Assembly: GCA_002712125.1 (NCBI GenBank)
Contig: PASL01000013.1
Coordinates: 2,430 to 9,542, forward strand
Direction of reading: 5' to 3'
Source: Chloroflexota bacterium
GTDB lineage: Bacteria; Chloroflexota; Dehalococcoidia; Lucifugimonadales; Lucifugimonadaceae
Length of the DNA: 7,113 bases
The notes beneath the pieces are model-generated. The model was given only the letters and a program-made list of their open reading frames with translations. It was not told where the DNA came from and did no database searches. The position numbers and the translations under genes were made by a program. This document shows, piece after piece, positions 5,545 through 7,113 of the stretch (position 1 is its first letter; each line of letters begins with the position of its first letter).

Positions 5545-7113
5545 TTAGTGTTTATCGTGGTGAGGGTCATTAACAGGCTCCATTGACCAGCCTAACAATC
5601 CCCAGATCATTATAGGCACACTAATGGCTATTATATATATATTAGATAAAAATCCAGCTCCTAAAATTGCTATACCTACACCAAGTATAAAAGGATAGTA
5701 AGACATATCAGGAAGATGAATTTCATCTTCCTGTTTAGATTTTTCGGAAAGTTTGTCTTCAGTGCCTTCTTCTATTTCTCCATGCTCATAGTATTCCTTT
5801 ATAGTTTCCGGATACTTTTTGAACCAAAAGTCATCTCTAAATTTAACTTGAGGTATCTCATCAAAATCATGTTCAGGTGGTGGAGAAGAAGTGGCCCATT
5901 CTAGTGTTCTTCCATCCCATGGATCGGCACCAGCAACTTCTTTATGGATCATAGAATAAATAACGTTAAAAATAAATAATAAAACTCCAATACCCAGTAT
6001 AAACCCACCTATGGTTGCTGCTAGGTTAGAGCCTTCCCATCCCATATTTTCAGCATAAGTATAAATCCTTCTTGGCATTCCATCCATACCTAACCAGTGC
6101 ATTGGACCAAATTGTATGTTAAATCCTACTAACATAAATATGAAATTTAACTTTCCGATTTTTTCATTGAGGAAGTATCCAGTGAATTTGGGCCACCAAA
6201 AATAAATACCACTAAAGATACCAAGTAGAGCACCCCCAAAAAGTACATAATGAAAGTGAGCAACAACAAAATATGTATCCTGTTGTTGAGCATCTGTGGG
6301 TGGAGAAGCATGCATTACACCACTAAGGCCTCCTATGGTAAACATTGCTATAAATCCTAACGAAAACAACATAGCTGTGTTGAATCTTATACTTCCACCC
6401 CATAAGGTTCCAAGCCAGTTAAATATTTTAATACCAGTAGGAACAGCAATAAGCATTGTAGAAATTGAAAAAGCAGAGTTAGCCGCAGGTCCTAATCCTA
6501 CTGTAAACATATGATGACTCCAAACGAACCAGCCCATAAAACCTATAACAGCCCCAGCAAACACAACAAAAGAGTATCCAAATATAGGCTTTCTGGCAAA
6601 AGTTGGTAACACCTCGGAAACTATTCCCATCGCAGGCAGAATTAGAATATAAACTTCAGGGTGACCAAATAGCCAGAATATGTGTTGCCACATTACAGGG
6701 TCACCACCGCCTAAGGAATTAAAGAAATGAGTTCCATATATACGATCAGTTTGTAGTTGAATTCCAGCTACCGCTAGAATTGGTAAGGCAAGAATAATTA
6801 ATATTGATGTTACAAATGTCATCCATGTAAATATAGGCATTTTGAACATACTCATACCAGGTGCTCGCATGTTAATTATTGTTGTAACAAAGTTTAGCCC
6901 AGCTGCTATCGAAGAAATTCCTAACACGTTTAAACCTACAACCCAATATGTCATACCTTTGCCTGGATTGAAGGTTACCCCTGAATTAGGTGCATATCCA
7001 AACCAGCCACCATTAGGTGCCTCTCCAGTTATCCAACTAAAGTTAATTAAAATTGAACCAAATAAAAAAATCCAATAACTTAGAGCATTCAATCTAGGAA
7101 AAGCTACATCTCT
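5545..7113 (-). CDS. ctaD: Cytochrome c oxidase subunit I, caa3-type, 5'-truncated by window edge
   Basis: This is the catalytic subunit that reduces O2 to water and pumps protons. The frame is open to the window edge: the TTG at 7092 is an internal Leu codon inside RDVAFPRLNALSYW, a conserved subunit I stretch, so about 100-110 N-terminal residues, including the first low-spin heme ligand and the D-channel entry, lie outside. Of 522 visible residues, GHPEVY (150-155) gives a CuB His, the helix VI Glu of A1-type oxidases and the cross-linked Tyr; HH at 200-201 are the other CuB ligands; Lys229 in PTGIK is the K-channel lysine; VAHFH (284-288) holds the heme a3 and heme a histidines; PRR near 347-349 matches the heme-propionate arginines. 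Gln278 stands where many homologues have the Mg-ligand His. After helix XII comes an acidic linker (about 405-468) and two extra helices (about 473-510), then a His-rich tail. It leads the ctaD-E-F-G cluster; ctaC is expected upstream. Confidence 0.97.
   Translation of the reverse strand, partial: RDVAFPRLNALSYWIFLFGSILINFSWITGEAPNGGWFGYAPNSGVTFNPGKGMTYWVVGLNVLGISSIAAGLNFVTTIINMRAPGMSMFKMPIFTWMTFVTSILIILALPILAVAGIQLQTDRIYGTHFFNSLGGGDPVMWQHIFWLFGHPEVYILILPAMGIVSEVLPTFARKPIFGYSFVVFAGAVIGFMGWFVWSHHMFTVGLGPAANSAFSISTMLIAVPTGIKIFNWLGTLWGGSIRFNTAMLFSLGFIAMFTIGGLSGVMHASPPTDAQQQDTYFVVAHFHYVLFGGALLGIFSGIYFWWPKFTGYFLNEKIGKLNFIFMLVGFNIQFGPMHWLGMDGMPRRIYTYAENMGWEGSNLAATIGGFILGIGVLLFIFNVIYSMIHKEVAGADPWDGRTLEWATSSPPPEHDFDEIPQVKFRDDFWFKKYPETIKEYYEHGEIEEGTEDKLSEKSKQEDEIHLPDMSYYPFILGVGIAILGAGFLSNIYIIAISVPIMIWGLLGWSMEPVNDPHHDKH

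Noticed and set aside
5716..7078. Three plus-strand open frames (5716-5904, 6296-6514, 6842-7078) opposite ctaD
   Set aside because: All lie antisense to conserved subunit I sequence, lack ribosome sites and show no family motifs.
7090..7092. TTG at 7092 as the start of ctaD
   Set aside because: The frame continues to the window edge and the seven codons beyond it (RDVAFPR) are conserved subunit I sequence; the TTG is an internal Leu.

Overview
The window is an AT-rich (about one third G+C by eye), almost wholly coding stretch of a bacterial chromosome. It holds two gene sets that converge on position 3558-3561. No stretch without a gene exceeds about 25 bases. I see no tRNA, rRNA, CRISPR array, insertion sequence, phage gene or obvious horizontally acquired island, and base composition looks even from end to end.

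Left part, plus strand (1-3561): the 3' three quarters of pheT (phenylalanyl-tRNA synthetase beta chain, cut by the window edge), then moeA (molybdenum insertion into molybdopterin) four bases later. After a 20-base gap comes a small gene of unknown function with Lys-rich ends. That small gene has no ribosome binding site but has a -10-like TACAAT seven bases before its ATG, so it may be made from a leaderless transcript.

Right part, minus strand (7113 down to 3558): a tightly packed cytochrome c oxidase operon in the order ctaD (subunit I, 5' end cut off by the window edge), ctaE (subunit III), ctaF (subunit IV), ctaG (copper/assembly factor), with gaps of 21, 16 and 3 bases. Subunit I keeps the visible heme a, heme a3 and CuB histidines, the helix VI glutamate, the cross-linked tyrosine and the K-channel lysine, so it should be an active A1-type, proton-pumping oxidase. 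Subunit I has two extra C-terminal helices and subunit III has only five, the division of helices known from caa3-type oxidases. Subunit II (ctaC) would be expected just beyond the right edge.

Organism: an aerobic, heme-copper respiring bacterium. The Bacillus-type CtaG, the small prokaryotic subunit IV, the 14-helix subunit I and the low G+C fit a streamlined free-living lineage such as marine Chloroflexota (SAR202/Dehalococcoidia-like). This placement is from general resemblance only and is low confidence.

I did not find a convincing undescribed system. The points most worth a second look are the unknown 162-residue protein with its possible leaderless promoter, the Gln in place of the usual Mg-ligand His in subunit I, and the convergent stop-codon overlap flanked by an inverted repeat.
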